The notes under the pieces: model-generated
The model's input: the letters and a program-made list of their open reading frames with translations, nothing else
What the model was told of the DNA's origin: nothing
Databases searched by the model: none
Shown: one piece after another, positions 1 through 12,226 of the stretch
Layout: every line of letters starts with the position of its first letter
How positions within the stretch are numbered: position 1 is the stretch's first letter
Source: Papio anubis
Taxonomy: Eukaryota; Chordata; Mammalia; Primates; Cercopithecidae
Assembly: GCF_008728515.1 (NCBI RefSeq)
Contig: NC_044978.1
Span: 2,685,771-2,749,770 of the forward strand
Direction: 5' to 3'
Length of the DNA: 64,000 nt
Translations under genes and position numbers: made by a program

Positions 1-460
1 GTCTTATAGATAAACCATAATTTGCACAGCCACTTCCACTTTCTACGGATATGAAGATAGCTTCCAACTATTGCCGAATTGAACATCTTCACACACCTCC
101 AAGCAAAGTTTTCTGGGGTTTATTCCCAGGAATGAAATTGTTGGGTATAAGGCATAGGCATAATGTTTTCACCAATATGCCAAATGTGTTCTCAAAATGG
201 TAATCTCAGATACACTCTTACTAGTAGGATATGAAGGTTACTGTCTATGTATTCCTGCTAACATGTGCTATTAATTGATTTATAACTTGGTCAATTTGAT
301 TGGTATATATTGATGTTTTATATTAGTTTTAATTTTCATTTATCAGATTACTAGTTATGTTGAACAATTTTTTAAACATGTATTCACACTTTTAGTTGCA
401 CCTTATGTAAGTTGATTATAACTACTGTCCATTTTTAATTGATTTCCTATCTTTTTCTTG
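1..460 (-). repeat. Old L1M (L1ME-like) 3' region, antisense
   Basis: The plus strand reads like the reverse complement of an old L1 3' end: a 'taaaccataatttg' block, then 'attcccaggaatgaaattg' and 'tgttgggtataaggcat', which match the usual antisense pattern of mid-age L1 elements (aaattcctagaagtgg..attgctgggtcaaaggg). It continues into a 'gttgaacaattttttaaaca' block that corresponds to the end of ORF2. The element runs off the left edge of the window. It is far too decayed to code. The subfamily is inferred from recalled consensus. Confidence 0.65.
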
Positions 461-554
461 AAAGTCAGAAAAATCTAAAGCAAAGTCTCTAAGCCTATAA
501 CCTATGTGTTTACTTTGACTATTAGTTCTGTTAGCAGACAATTCACCAGGGGTC

Positions 555-1047
555 TGTCATATTTCTGCACTTTTTGCAAGCAAAGACATTGACAGTGTTT
601 GTGCTGTACTATCTTTTCAAGGGTGTGTATATAGTAAACAGCCTTGGATGACAGAGACACTGCCTTCATCTGGATTAGAGGGCATATTTAATGTCCAGTC
701 TGATAAAGATAATATCTCCTTCTGTGACAACAGTTGGACAAGTTTGCTTGAAGCCCTTTTAAAAATATTGGGATTTTCTGAGCTTGAGGTTTTCTTGGCT
801 GTTATGTCAACCCACTGTTAGTGGAGCATCTATCTAGGCCCATCTTCATTGCTCCAGGGGAACTTGGGGGCTATGAGAAACCAGCACAAACATGAAGCTC
901 ATGCTGCCTGCTAGGCCATGAGTAACAGAATTCTTTGTCTCTGACCCAAGGGTCTCGTATCTTCTCATGGCATCCATAAAACTATGGTACTTTAACTTGT
1001 CAGTGTGCAAGTAGAATAAAAGCTCAGACTCCTCACTGTTCCTGGCA
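555..1047 (+). repeat. Probable solo LTR of a class I endogenous retrovirus
   Basis: This block of about 490 bp starts with TG (tgtcatatttc) and ends with CA (ttcctggca). It has an AATAAA signal (gtagaataaaagctc) about 30 bases before the end, as expected for R-U5. Its base composition is richer in GC than the AT-rich flanks. I do not recognise the family and see no clear target-site duplication. It could instead be part of a longer LTR or another old repeat. Confidence 0.35.
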
Positions 1048-1318
1048 GTTTATCTTATTTAAAACAAAATCATAATTTTGATGTAATAAAATATTTGTTT
1101 GGAGTATTTCATAAATATGTATCATTTCCCACACACTGAATCACAAGGATATGTTCCTATATTTTCTCTCATAGTGTTATAGATTTGCTTTTAACATTTA
1201 GATCTATAAACTTTCTGGAGCTTATTTTTTAATATGATGTGAGGTAGGAATTAAAGTCTTTTTTCCACATAATGAGCCATTTTTTAAACAGTATTTAACA
1301 AATATTGTACTTGTCACC
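1048..1318. other. AT-rich sequence, nothing recognised
   Basis: AT-rich sequence with no reading frame of note, no splice-signal pattern and no repeat family that I recognise. A similar stretch follows the Alu fragment, from 1426 to about 1790. Confidence 0.5.
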
Positions 1319-1319
1319 A

Positions 1320-1424
1320 TTGAGATTTTTTGAAGTGAGTTCTCACTATATTGCCCAGGCTGGTCTCTAACATCTGTGCTCAAGTTATCCTCCTATCTCA
1401 GTCTCTTGTACCACTGATTTCTTG
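1320..1424 (-). repeat. Old Alu monomer fragment, antisense
   Basis: The core 'tattgcccaggctggtct' followed by a decayed 'ctgtgctcaagttatcctcc' and 'tctcagtctcttgta' is an antisense Alu left- or right-arm fragment. Head and tail are missing and divergence is high, so it is an old (FLAM or AluJ age) relic. Confidence 0.7.
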
Positions 1425-1789
1425 ATTCCAGGTCAACCATATTTCAAATCTTTATATATAAAACAGTATGGTGAACATGCTTTTCTTTCTGATTTGTCTA
1501 TTCATCTGTTTCTATGCTATTACCATGCCCTTTTAATTAATATACTTTTGTAATGTCTTAATACAAATATTTGCTAAACAAACAAATGTTGGACGGGAAA
1601 ATGAAAGGGCGTATTCTTTTCTCATTCCTGAGATTAAGGCGAATGCCTCTAAGACATGAATACTTTTAGTAAACATAGCTTTTATGGTGTTAAAGGTTTT
1701 TTTTTTCTGATCCCAGTGTTCTAGCATGCCTATAATAAATAAAAGTTTAACTTTATCAAATGATTTTTCTCCATATATTGCAAAAGAGG

Positions 1790-2035
1790 CAGCATAAAAG
1801 ACTGGTTGAAAACCTGGACGCTGGAGCTTGGTTGCCTGTACTAAATCTTAGCTTTTCTGCATATTAGCTGAATGACCTTAACTGACCTAATTACATAATC
1901 TCCCAGTGCTTCAGTTTTCTCGTCTTTAAAATGTTGGTAATATTACCTACCACATATGGCTATTATGAAGATTAAATGAGTTAATATTTGTAAAGCCTTA
2001 TACCAATGGCTGTTGCAGTGAAAATGTTTTAATAG
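1790..2035 (+). repeat. MIR SINE
   Basis: The order of blocks matches MIR: 'gacgctggagcttggttgcc', 'ttagctgaatgacctta', 'cagttttctcgtctttaaaa', 'ggtaatattacctaccaca' and 'gattaaatgagttaatattt'. This is nearly the full length of a MIR on the plus strand, at the divergence expected for such an ancient SINE. Confidence 0.8.
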
Positions 2036-2841
2036 TATGGTTAAATATCTACTGAAATAATCATGGAATTTTTCTCCTAACCTCATTAATACAGTGGTTT
2101 ACTTTGTAGCGTTTTCTTTAAACTATGGAAATTCTTACATTTAAGGGACATATCAGGCTTGATCCTATTAAACTCATTTCTTTACTACTATGTTGGATTC
2201 AACTATGTACAATTGTATTTTAGAAATACGCAACTTGCTTAGAAATAAAATTTACTTACCATGTTCTTTTTTTTTTATGATGCTTAACTTTAAAAATATC
2301 ACAGTAGTCTCATAAAATGAGTTAGGCAGCTTTTAGTCCTTTTATGCTTTCTGAAACAACTTATGTAAGACACAGATTGTATGTTTCCTGAATTTTTGGA
2401 AAAGTTAACTTGTAGAACATTCTGTACCTAGAGCTGCACTTGTCGAGAGAGAAGTGATGAGAGAATGGTTGATGACAAAGATCTCAAAAGCTGTAACAGA
2501 TGTAGAATCCATTATTTTGTTATAATCCATTATTTTGCTAATGATATCTAATTTTAATTCACTGCAGTGAGAAAACATCATATACATAATGTTGATCCTT
2601 TATATTTTATGAGCGCTCTCTTCTGGCCTCATACGTACTGAATTTTAGGGATATTAACTTATGTTCTGTTATTCCATATGTATTTGTGTTGGTTGGTGCG
2701 TAAATTCTCTGTCTCTCAGTTTTTTTGTATGTATATATTACATATGTATAATTATATATAATATATATACACACACGTTACAATTCTAAGTAGAGATTCT
2801 TTGTAACAAATTATTCACCAACTACCTGAAGTGTTTGATCG
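2036..2841. other. AT-rich unique sequence with a short TA-rich microsatellite
   Basis: No gene or named interspersed repeat was recognised here. Around 2731-2777 there is a short alternating tract (tatatattacatatg, then ataatatatatacacacac) of TA and CA dinucleotides. Confidence 0.6.
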
Positions 2842-3139
2842 CTATTTTAATTTCTTAGCTGTTGATAAAAAAATGTAAAAAGCTGGGCATGGGGGTGCAT
2901 GCTTGTAGCCCTTGCTACTCAGGAGACTGAGGCAGGAAAGTCACCCCCATGCCCAGCTTTTTACATTTTTTTGTAGAGACAGGGTCACCCTGTGTTGTCC
3001 AGGCTGCTCCCAAACTCCTGGCTTCAAGCAATTCTGCTGCCAAGCCTCCCAAAGCCCTGGGATTACAGGCATGAGCCACTGTGACCAGAGTAAATGTTAT
3101 ATTTCAAAAACATTATCAACAGCTAAGAAATTAAAATAG
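2842..3139. repeat. Nested inverted repeat around a folded-back Alu fragment
   Basis: Two perfect inverted repeats are nested. The outer arms are 2842-2868 and 3113-3139 (27 bp, 'ctattttaatttcttagctg' and its complement). The inner arms are 2867-2897 and 2942-2972 (31 bp, including agctgggcatggggg). Sequence 2973-3091 is an antisense Alu arm (tgttgtccaggctgc, tgggattacaggcatgagcc), while 2881-2940 is the neighbouring part of an Alu in sense direction. On the left the two arms overlap by 2 bases. On the right they lie 140 bp apart. This is what a strand-switching copy event would leave. Confidence 0.85.
2973..3091 (-). repeat. Alu fragment, antisense, old
   Basis: Antisense Alu left-arm sequence: 'gtagagacagggtcaccctg', 'tgttgtccaggctgctccca', 'cctcccaaagccctgggatt' and 'acaggcatgagccactgtga'. 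It ends at 'gaccag', where gcccggcc would be expected. The missing upstream part of this Alu is present in inverted order at 2881-2940. Confidence 0.8.
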
Positions 3140-3444
3140 TGGATGTCAGTGATTTCTAGTAAATGTTCATCTGTATTCCATTCGGTTTAGGATTATTTGG
3201 AGATTTAGAAAAAAGTGACATTCCACTTAGATCACTCCTAAACATATAAAATGTCCTCAAAAATTTAAGTAGGACAGCAAAAAAATTCAATAGAATATTA
3301 CTAATGTTTAAAATTTAAGTATGATGCAGTTCATATTAATAAATTTCATATAACTGTTTTGTATATCCAGAAATGATAAAAACAGAAAGCCAAGTCACTT
3401 TTCAAAACCTTGAACTTCAACTTCCAGATTCCTATTTTTGTTTT
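3140..3444. other. Unique AT-rich sequence, nothing recognised
   Basis: No repeat family, gene or regulatory motif could be assigned. Confidence 0.5.
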
Positions 3445-3994
3445 TGATCACGGGAGATTGTAGCAGTCATATCTCCTGGTGACCCCAATTGTTACCATCT
3501 CCTGGTGGTCACACATTCATGTAATCCCTCTCATTGAGTGTGGTCAAGACCTGTGAATTGCTTCTAACCGGTAGATCATGGCAAAGGTGATGGAAGCCAC
3601 TTCTTTGATATGTTCTGGAAGACTAGCTTAGTGACAGGACTACCATTCACTGATGTGGGCCTGGGAAAGTAAAGGCCAGTGTTGGAGAAGCCTGAGTGAT
3701 GTCTAGGGCCTGAGGGCAGCCTCCAGCAGACTGCCTGAGAAAAGCCAAAGTCCTCAGGCATACTCCTGAAGACAATAAATCCTGCCACGTCCCCGAAGGA
3801 ACTCGAGAGCAGATTCTTCTCCAGTTAATCCTCCAGAAGACGGTGAAGCCTGGAAAACCCCTTGAAACTCGGAGCAGGTGACCCAGACCAGCCGCACCCT
3901 GATTCTGACCCCCGGAAATGATAAGATATTAAATATGTGTTTTAAGTTGCTACGTCTGTATTCATTTTTTATGCAGCAATAGAAAATGAATACA
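3445..3994 (+). mobile_element. MLT1-type solo LTR (ERVL-MaLR)
   Basis: Diagnostic MLT1 blocks occur in order: 'attgagtgtggtcaagacct', 'gaattgcttctaaccggtag', 'catggcaaaggtgatgg', 'gagggcagcctccagcagac', 'tgataagatattaaatatgt' and the 3' end 'atgcagcaatagaaaatgaa' followed by tacata. It lies on the plus strand at roughly full LTR length. No internal retroviral sequence flanks it, so it is a solo LTR. The age is pre-primate. Confidence 0.75.
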
Positions 3995-5383
3995 TAGATA
4001 AGTGTGATCAGTGGAGTAGAGTATCATTTTGGTGATCTAAATGTTTAAAATTTCTCTGACTTAGAGAAGACTAAACATGAAGGATATCCTTACAATCCGG
4101 TAGGATGAATATGATAATAGGACATACAGGCAATTATCCAACTGCCAAACCAAACCAAACCAAACCGAACAAGTGAATTGCTTGATTTGAATGGACCTCA
4201 GAGTTGGAAGGCGAAGAAAGCTGTTCACATAGAGATAAAGAAGGACCTTGATCAGTGGCTCTTGCTAAAGCCACTGAATAGAGGTTCACAGTAAATAATG
4301 GGGTAGGGGATGGGAGAGTCTTTCTTAAGATTTTCTGAATAAATTGTAAGTTATAAAATAAGTTTATTCCAGTTTATTCCACTTTTAATAAAAATAAGGT
4401 TATAATTGTGATTCATCCTAAGAAAAGGAATTAATAAAATGTTAGGGGTTGAATTGGGCATTTTTTTTTGCGATAGTTTGGTACACAGGTATGGAATTTC
4501 TTACTTTATGTTTGATATTTTAAATAACATTTGTAAATCTTTGTAAAGAATGTCAAGGTTTCAACAATTTTCCGTGATCTTTCTGAATTCTTTGGTGGTG
4601 GAGTCATTCTATTTAACTTAGCTGTTATTCATTAGTGCTGTTTCTTTCTCTTTTCTTCAGTTATTAGTTGGTCTAGACTGATAAACTTCCATTTGTCACT
4701 GAGTTTGTTTTGAAATGTGTAGTTCTTTAATATCACTTTTATTGATTTCATGAAATATTGCATCCTTTATAGTAGTCACCTTTTTACCCTGCAAAAGTTT
4801 TGCATTATTATTCCATTATGTTGTTGCATAGCTGCCAATTTGCAAAACCACACCTTGTCTCATTGCAAAGACAGTTTGTAATATGTAACCATAAATGTGG
4901 AAACTTTAAGAGCAGAGATTTTTGTCTGTTTCGCTTGTAGCAATCTCTTACAAGACCTTAATGCAAAAGCCTCACTTCTTATTTTAAAATCTGTTATGCT
5001 TCCTATTTCTATTCCCAATAAGTCCACAATTTCCTTTTCTGTTGATCTCTATCAAGATCATTCCCAAGCCTCTGGAAAAATATACATATTGGTGTTAAGT
5101 TCATGAACTAAAGTTTCTTGTAGGGGTGTAAGGGAAGGATCATTCTGAACCTTCCTGGAGTTTCAACCCATGTTACAGAATAGCCTTGAGGAACCAAAAA
5201 AGAGGAGGAAACTGCCATACTTTATTTACAAGTGTCAACTAATAAAACCAATAAATGTATGAATCTATTTGTTCATTCCGGATTTTTATAATTCAGGTTT
5301 ATCATATCTACAACTTATAAACAAGATAAATCAATATAACATATATGTTGTGTATAATATCATTTCTTCTTCCTCAACAATCG
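3995..5383. other. Unique AT-rich sequence with a (CCAAA)n run
   Basis: No gene or named repeat is supported over about 1.4 kb. A short tandem run of CCAAA units lies at about 4145-4168 (ccaaaccaaaccaaaccaaa). A 10-bp direct duplication (agtttattcc twice) lies near 4361-4380. Poly-T and AT-rich unique DNA fill the rest. Confidence 0.55.
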
Positions 5384-5840
5384 TGTTACCGAAACACCAG
5401 GGGTTCAGTCTAGGTCCTGCTGCTCCCTGCACAGAAAACCAGTCACTGAAACAACAAGTATTGCCAAGGAAAAAGGCTTTAACCAGGTGATGGGAGCTCA
5501 GTCCCAAATCCATCTCCCTGATGGGCTAAAATTATGAGTTTTATATAGCAGGGAGACAAATGTAACAATTTATGAGAAAACAGAAATGCAGGAGGGGTAA
5601 GGAAGCAATCATGGTGGATGAGGGGTCCGGCATCTCCTTGTCTGGATGTGATGATCTGGTGAGTTTCAGTTCTTTGATACTTTTTTTTGAGAGGCCTGGG
5701 GATCCTTTCCTGAGGAAAAAACTCAGATAAAACAAATGTAAAGTTTCAAACTTTAAGACCGGGAGGGTTAATTTCTATGTTCATCTAAAAAACAACTGTT
5801 GATAGGTCTATTAGGTCAGTTTCAATCTTCCTCTTTTTTC
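5384..5840 (-). repeat. Probable class I solo LTR, antisense
   Basis: Read on the minus strand, this has LTR architecture. A TATA-like 'tatataaaactc' (plus-strand 5533-5545) is followed by a 'gggagatggattt' and 'gagctcccatcacctgg' block, a decayed AATAAA-type signal before 'gcctttttccttgg', and a U5-like end 'gtgtttcggtaaca' at 5384. The upstream end is not sharp, and I place it near 5840. No family name is assigned. A non-LTR origin is possible but less likely. Confidence 0.5.
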
Positions 5841-5861
5841 CGTTTCCACATTCACTATTTT

Positions 5862-5930
5862 TTAGTATCTGGCACAGTGCTTGGCACAAAATAGCTTCTT
5901 AATAAGTAGTTGTTGAATAGAATAATCAAA
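5862..5930 (+). repeat. MIR/L2-type SINE or LINE tail fragment
   Basis: The motif 'tggcacagtgcttggcacaa' followed by 'agcttcttaataagtagt' and 'tgttgaata' is the conserved 3' end shared by MIR and L2. Only the tail is recognisable. Confidence 0.6.
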
Positions 5931-7740
5931 ACAATTTTTATCTCTTAAAGTACTGAATTAATTGTATGTACTACTAGCATTGAACTTCTTCACATCACCT
6001 TTAACAAAAATGCAAATTTAAGTGTAAAAAAAGTCACAGAAGAGAAGCACTCCAGGAAACTGTTGCGCTCTGCAGCGTGTGTTGAAGGAGGTCAAACAGC
6101 ATAGCTCTATGCAGCCAATTCGCATTTAGCACGCACATAGAATCAAAGATTCTTCTTTCAATATGGACATAAATACACAGAATTTTCTGATGATTAAATA
6201 TGAGCAATGACAAGGGAAACTTGATTACCACTTAAAACATTTGGCTCTGGTGCTGGGAACAGTCCAAGGTTTCCTACTAGATGAACTTACAATGAGTGTA
6301 GTTCATTAGTTTCCTTGATTAGAACACAGCGAGGCCCAAATCAGAATCTGAATTCCTGCGGAGACTACGTTATCAGCCCTTGATACCAGGACCAGCTCCT
6401 AACTCTAAAGAGCAATTCCGAGTCGTTGGTCTTAAGATGATGGGAGTGAGAAAAGGGTGAAGTTTTAAATTAAACCCGTCATTACGACTGGCGAGACAAT
6501 CACAGCTGTAAAGGTTTTCACTCTGCGCTGAGGACTTCTTTTCTGCAATTACAGCTCATCCAAAACCAAAACAAAACATCAAACAGTCTTTTAAGTAAAG
6601 TGCTGCGATGGAATTTTTCTTGAGTACAGTTCAACTGAAAATATATTCACCAGAGCAAAGTTATGTCTTTATGAAAAGCTCATGCTAACCCATTAGATTT
6701 ACTGGTAGAATTGGTAGAAATAGTTTAAGGTTCGGTTGTCATCTGCAAAATAAAAGTGGCAGCTATATTCTTTACTATATGACAAAAAAAAGAATTATGG
6801 AATTAGATCTCGAGCTCAATTTTAAGAGAAATTTTCAATCCAGGAAAAGTAAGAGTATAATGAGTCTTGTTCTCTTTCACCTCCATGGAACAGAATAATA
6901 ATACAGTATTTCCTTTGTTTTTCTTATTGCTGTTGCTTGTTTTCTTTTGTTTTTAGCTCAACTGCAAATGGATTTTTCTCATCAAGTAATATAAAAATAT
7001 TAATTTCTGGTTGTTTTAGTCAGAAAGAAGAATAATTACTTATTGCAATGGTAAGCTTAATATATCACAAATTTAGTATCCCTAAGTCAAGAAAAAAGAC
7101 GTAGTCTAACCGATTACTTGTCATTGTCAGACTATTATAATTCTATCTTTTCCTGGAATAGTAACAGAGACATTAAAGATTATTAAACTTTCTGACAAAT
7201 ATAAGATAACACAGATCAACTTAATTCATTTCAAAAAATTTCAATCATAATTTATCACAAACAGAAATAAAAAATGTAATACAATTGTTAATAAAGTTTA
7301 AAGTAAAAGTTTTTAAATAAAAATAATCAATAAAATATTCATTTACATTTAAAGCTTTTTATTTATTTCACCAACATTTATAGTTAGAAAATGAATTTTT
7401 TTACTATAAAAATAAAATGTCTGATTATTTATTGACTTATTTTCTACATGAATGATTTGTTATAAGTGAACATATGCTAAAATTTCAATCATAGCTTTGA
7501 TATTTTTGAAGCACACAAACAAGTTATTCTGTAGAAGACCCTCATCTTGGGTGCCTCTGATGTTTCCTCATGATTAGGTTCAGTTCATGCATTTTTGGCA
7601 GGGACACTACCAGGATATTGTATCCTTCTCAGCATCTGATATCAGGGGCCATACAATGGAAACATTTTAAAGAAAAAAATTAACCATTATTCTGCAACAT
7701 TGATAAATAAATTAGTTTGCCTTTTTCAATGAACGTGTGT
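5931..7740. other. AT-rich unique sequence, no gene seen
   Basis: About 1.8 kb without a recognisable repeat, coding frame or RNA gene. The lack of repeats over this length is a little unusual for the window and may reflect either very old decayed repeats or constrained non-coding DNA. The sequence alone does not tell which. Confidence 0.5.
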
Positions 7741-7743
7741 TTT

Positions 7744-7970
7744 CTTAATTGTCTAGTCACAGCATGATATAATGTTTTATCCTGCTTTTTCCCAATATTA
7801 TAGCATTTTTTATGTTTTTGTGTAAGTTCATAATTTCCATATAATAATCGCACAATATTCAGCTAAGTTGATGGACCATAATTTATTTAACCAGTTGTCT
7901 ATGAACATTCAGGTTGTTTCCGATGTTTCATTACACTTGTTATTAAGTGAATAAAAACTATATGTCTTGC
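7744..7970 (-). repeat. Old L1M 3' region, antisense
   Basis: Blocks 'gatggaccataatttattta', 'accagttgtctatgaacatt' and 'caggttgtttccgatgtttc' correspond to the antisense strand of an L1M 3' segment (ccataatttatttaaccagt..ttaggttgtttcc). Only about 230 bp is recognisable. Confidence 0.65.
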
Positions 7971-8314
7971 ACAATTTTAATGAAACTATTATCAAGTGGA
8001 CAAAAAATTATGGCAAAATATTTTGTGAATGTACATTAAGCTCTTACCTATTCTCAAGTCTCCAGCAGCTGTCCTCCTATTCTCAACCAAGTGACCTCCT
8101 AATGGAAGCTTTGCAGCAAACAGGGTCTGGCAGGAAACATGGGTGGAATCAACATGCATTCATTTCCAATCCTAGAAAATCATTTTGAATCTAGGCCTAT
8201 TGGTAGTGACTCAGCCCTGTCATTGTTGTTGATGGAATATAGTATGCTTTTGTACATAAATCAGCTTGGAGAAAAATGTATTTTACAGGGCTTACATGTG
8301 CTGAAAATCTTTTT

Positions 8315-8568
8315 AAAAAGAAAGAAAGAGAGAGAGGAAAGAAAGAAGAAAGGAAGGAAGAAAAAGAAAGAAAGGAAGGAAGAAAGAAAAATAAAGAAAG
8401 AGAAAATAGAAAGAAAGAAAAAGAAAGAAAGGAAAAGAAAAGAAAAGAAAGAAAGAAAGAAAAGAAAAGAAAAAAAAGAAAGAAAGAGAGGGAGAGAGAA
8501 AGAAAGGGAGGGAGAGAGAAAGAAAGGGAGGGAGAGAGAGAGAAGGAAGGAAGGGAGGGAGGGAGGGA
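8315..8568 (+). repeat. 254-bp polypurine tract, (GAAA)/(GGAA)/(GGGA)-rich microsatellite
   Basis: The plus strand is purine-only from 8315 to 8568 except for T at 8392 and 8407. That leaves 161 uninterrupted purines from 8408 to 8568. The composition shifts from GAAA-rich on the left to GGGA/GGAGA-rich on the right. Such tracts can form H-DNA triplexes and are unstable in length. Overlapping open frames on both strands (Lys/Glu/Arg-rich forward, Ser/Phe/Leu-rich reverse) are a by-product of the repeat. Confidence 0.95.
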
Positions 8569-8572
8569 TAGA

Positions 8573-9184
<612 letters not shown>

Positions 9185-12031
9185 TTAATTAAGAAAATTA
9201 AAAGTAAATGACATTATGAAATACTTAGGTGCATAGCTAGAACTTTTACTCATGCTTTCTCCAACTGTTGCACTAGAAAAGAAAATACCTAAGAAAACTT
9301 TCTGCATACTTACACAAATGGGGAGAGAACCGTGTCTCACATAAGGCAGCTATTGTGAATATGTAACCAAACTACCATCAAGTGAGCAGACGCGGCCAGT
9401 TCCAGTGAAGCCTTGCAGATCCTCCATGCAACAGGAGAGGTCCCATTAGTGCCACCAGTGAGCCATTTGGATGAGCTCAGAGATCAAACCTCCAATCACC
9501 CAAGCATTCTAATGCCATGTCAGATCCCCGTGATGCCAAGATAGAGGGATAGAAGAAGAAAGGAAGAGAGGGGAGGACATCATTGATCTCTTCTTAGGCT
9601 TAATAGATGCCCAGGTTCACAGCAATTAAATGTGACTGCATTTCTAAAACTTGCCCAACAACCACCCACATAAAGGGCCTATCAGAGCATCAACTGTTGA
9701 GTGGGCAGCAATTAGTGTAGCTCTCACTGGTTACACCAAGGCTTAATTTTACTCTTCCCTGTATCTAGCCAGCTCGTAATTATCTGCTCTCATGGGTCTC
9801 ACAGGGAAGGGTGGGAGCGGGTGGCTGTGACGCAGATAATACTGAAGAGCAAAATGTACAAAACACTTTCTCTTAGGCTTTCACGTACATCATATGATTA
9901 AGAAGGAACTATGTTTATCTTTCTAATTATGTTTTGCTTAGACTATTTTTTTCAAATTCCCATGCCAATGAAAAACCTATTTCATATTGCACAGACAGCA
10001 GGAGGAACCACCTAGGTTTTCAAATCTTCAAGATAAAATTCGCAAAATTGGTAAACTACAAACCTGAAGTGTTTTTCAAGAAGTTGGCTTCACTAATGTT
10101 CCCACGGCATTGGTGTCAGCCTCGTTCACCCTTATGCAGACACCCATCGCTCTCCCTGCTCCCAGTCTTTGTCCTCTTCAACCCCGGAGCCAGCAGGGAG
10201 GCGGCTGTGGAGGCCAGGACTGAGTTTCCACCACTGACCTACCTGACCCACACATAGTTCCAGTGCTGAGGCGTGGGCTGGGTGAGGGTGTTCCCTCCAC
10301 ATCACCACTGATCCCTCAAGGATTTCAACAGTCCTGTGAGTGTGTTAACCTCCTGGAAGAAAGAGTCCAGAGTGAGGTGCAGGTGGCAGATGTTTGCTCT
10401 GGTGATCCACAGACGGGTAGATCCAGATCACTGCCATAGCCGTGGATGGCCTTCCAAATAGCCATGAGCATAGCAGAAAACAAGACTTCCCCATGTGGGC
10501 ATGTCACGGTGCCCATTCCTCCGAAGTTGATGTTCTGAGGGCTCCATCTTGACTTCCTGGCACTGGAGTCCAGCTGCAGCTGACTCTGGACCACAACTCC
10601 ATTCATCTGCATGCCACCAATTGTCCCCTAGTTTCCCCATCCATGTCCCAACAACCACCCTGTTCCGCTATCAGGAACCCTCTCTGGTCATCCCCTGCCC
10701 CAAAACCACAGTCCACCTGGGTCTCCCCTCTCACAGCCCCTCCTCAGCTGATGGGACTCTTGACTGTGAGTTCTTCCTCTTTTTCCATTCAAGTCTTGGA
10801 ATAAACTTTATTCCTTGCCTCTGCTGTCAATTCTAAGAATCTTATCTTATCTGCTTATGCAGCTTTTGCAAAGGAAGTTGTTTTCCCTTTCAAAAGTATT
10901 GATGGAGGGATAAGCTTCAGAAACCTATTTTGGAAGGAAAACAAAAACGCCAACTTGTCTTTTTTCTGTTTGCATTTCTGGTGTCACGATCCAAACTGCC
11001 CTCTGCTCGGCAGTGTGGTCACCTGTCCTTCCAGGAAATAGGAAGTCACGTACAAGCAAGTTAGAAAGGAAACACACGGAAGTGAACATTGAGTCTCCGA
11101 TTTCGGTGCAGATGATCCCGAAACAGATCTCTCGTGTTATTCCTCTGCTTCTGATCCTTTAGTGGCCTCCCAGCTTCCATGGCAGTAAGGCCGCCGGCCT
11201 CCGTTCTCTGTAACCTCCTCCCGATCTTTCAGTTCAGCTTGTGTCACTCCCCCTGCTGGGCCAAACACAGCCGCACCGTTTTCCGAGATCCAGAAGCTCC
11301 ACGTGTTGAAGGCAATAGACTTTTAGGATACTCCTGTTCAAAGACTGTATATAGACTGGGAAGCCTGACTGTAGACTCCAGGGCCATATCCATCAGTACA
11401 ATATCTTGGTCAAGTTTCTAACTTGAAACTTTATTTTCCTCAAAAAAGGTTAAACTAAATGTTACCACTTGCCCAATCCTTTCAATTTGCTGCTTTATGG
11501 ATTAAAAAAAAAAAAAGGCTGTATCTGAAAATCTCATACTATTGAAACATTGCCCAGGAGTTTCTGCAGCTGTGTAGCTCCCTGGGTCTGTATCCTAATT
11601 GGTGGAGGCTTAGTAGATTTCTCCTCTCCAAGCCCTTTCTTAGCCCAAAGCGAAGGTGATTTTTACCTCAGATAAGTTCATACTTTCCACATCAAATAAG
11701 GCACAGTAGCCATAGATCTGACACCTTTAAAAACCAACTTTACAAGGTAAGAGTGGGCGAATAAAAACATGCCAGGTTAGTGAGTGATTCTATGTAATAG
11801 ATGTTTCTCACTAAAAAGTATCTCTTTTAACAAATGATTAAGTCTGATATCTATCTTTCAGGTTTTATTTCCACCATGATCCACCTGTAGACTTATTATA
11901 GGTGTTTAGTGCATGTTTTGTGGAAAAGAAATAGAACATGTCTGCTTAGGCACATTTCAGAAAGCCACTTTCATATGCCTAAAACTACACGCTCTGGGGA
12001 ACTCAACGAAACAAATGTCATTTTACCCAAC
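9185..12031. other. Largely unique sequence, no gene supported
   Basis: About 2.8 kb. A GA-rich patch lies at 9538-9580. A stretch near 10540-10840 ends in 'ttggaataaactttattcc', an AATAAA context that could be the end of an old LTR, but no other LTR hallmark is visible. Reading frames of about 80-107 codons here (9934-10257, 10325-10612, 10549-10836) overlap one another on both strands and have no recognisable domain. Confidence 0.5.
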
Positions 12032-12217
12032 AATCCATCTCTGCCCTTAGATTTCCTCTTTCAGGATAACAACAGCATCTCCCTTGTAACAATATTTTAG
12101 GAATTAAACAGTGCTGTATTCATCCACTTGTGCTACGGTAACAATACCACAGAGTGAGTGACTTAAACAGCATGCCTTTATTTTCTCACAGTTTTGGAGG
12201 CTGAAAGCGCAAGGTCA
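12032..12217. repeat. 186-bp duplicate of a MIR/MLT1 junction
   Basis: This interval matches 13184-13369 without gaps. I count 11 mismatches in 186 positions, about 94 percent. Both copies span the same junction between a MIR interior and the end of an antisense MLT1 LTR, so the upstream copy must have been made after the MLT1 insertion. It is flanked by a 13-bp direct repeat, gtcattttaccca, at 12017-12029 and 12214-12226, which looks like a target-site duplication. No poly(A) tail is present. Confidence 0.9.
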
Positions 12218-12226
12218 TTTTACCCA

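Noticed and set aside
10540..10840. Old LTR ending at the AATAAA near 10800
   Set aside because: Only the polyadenylation-like signal was seen. No TG...CA borders, TATA box or family pattern was recognised.
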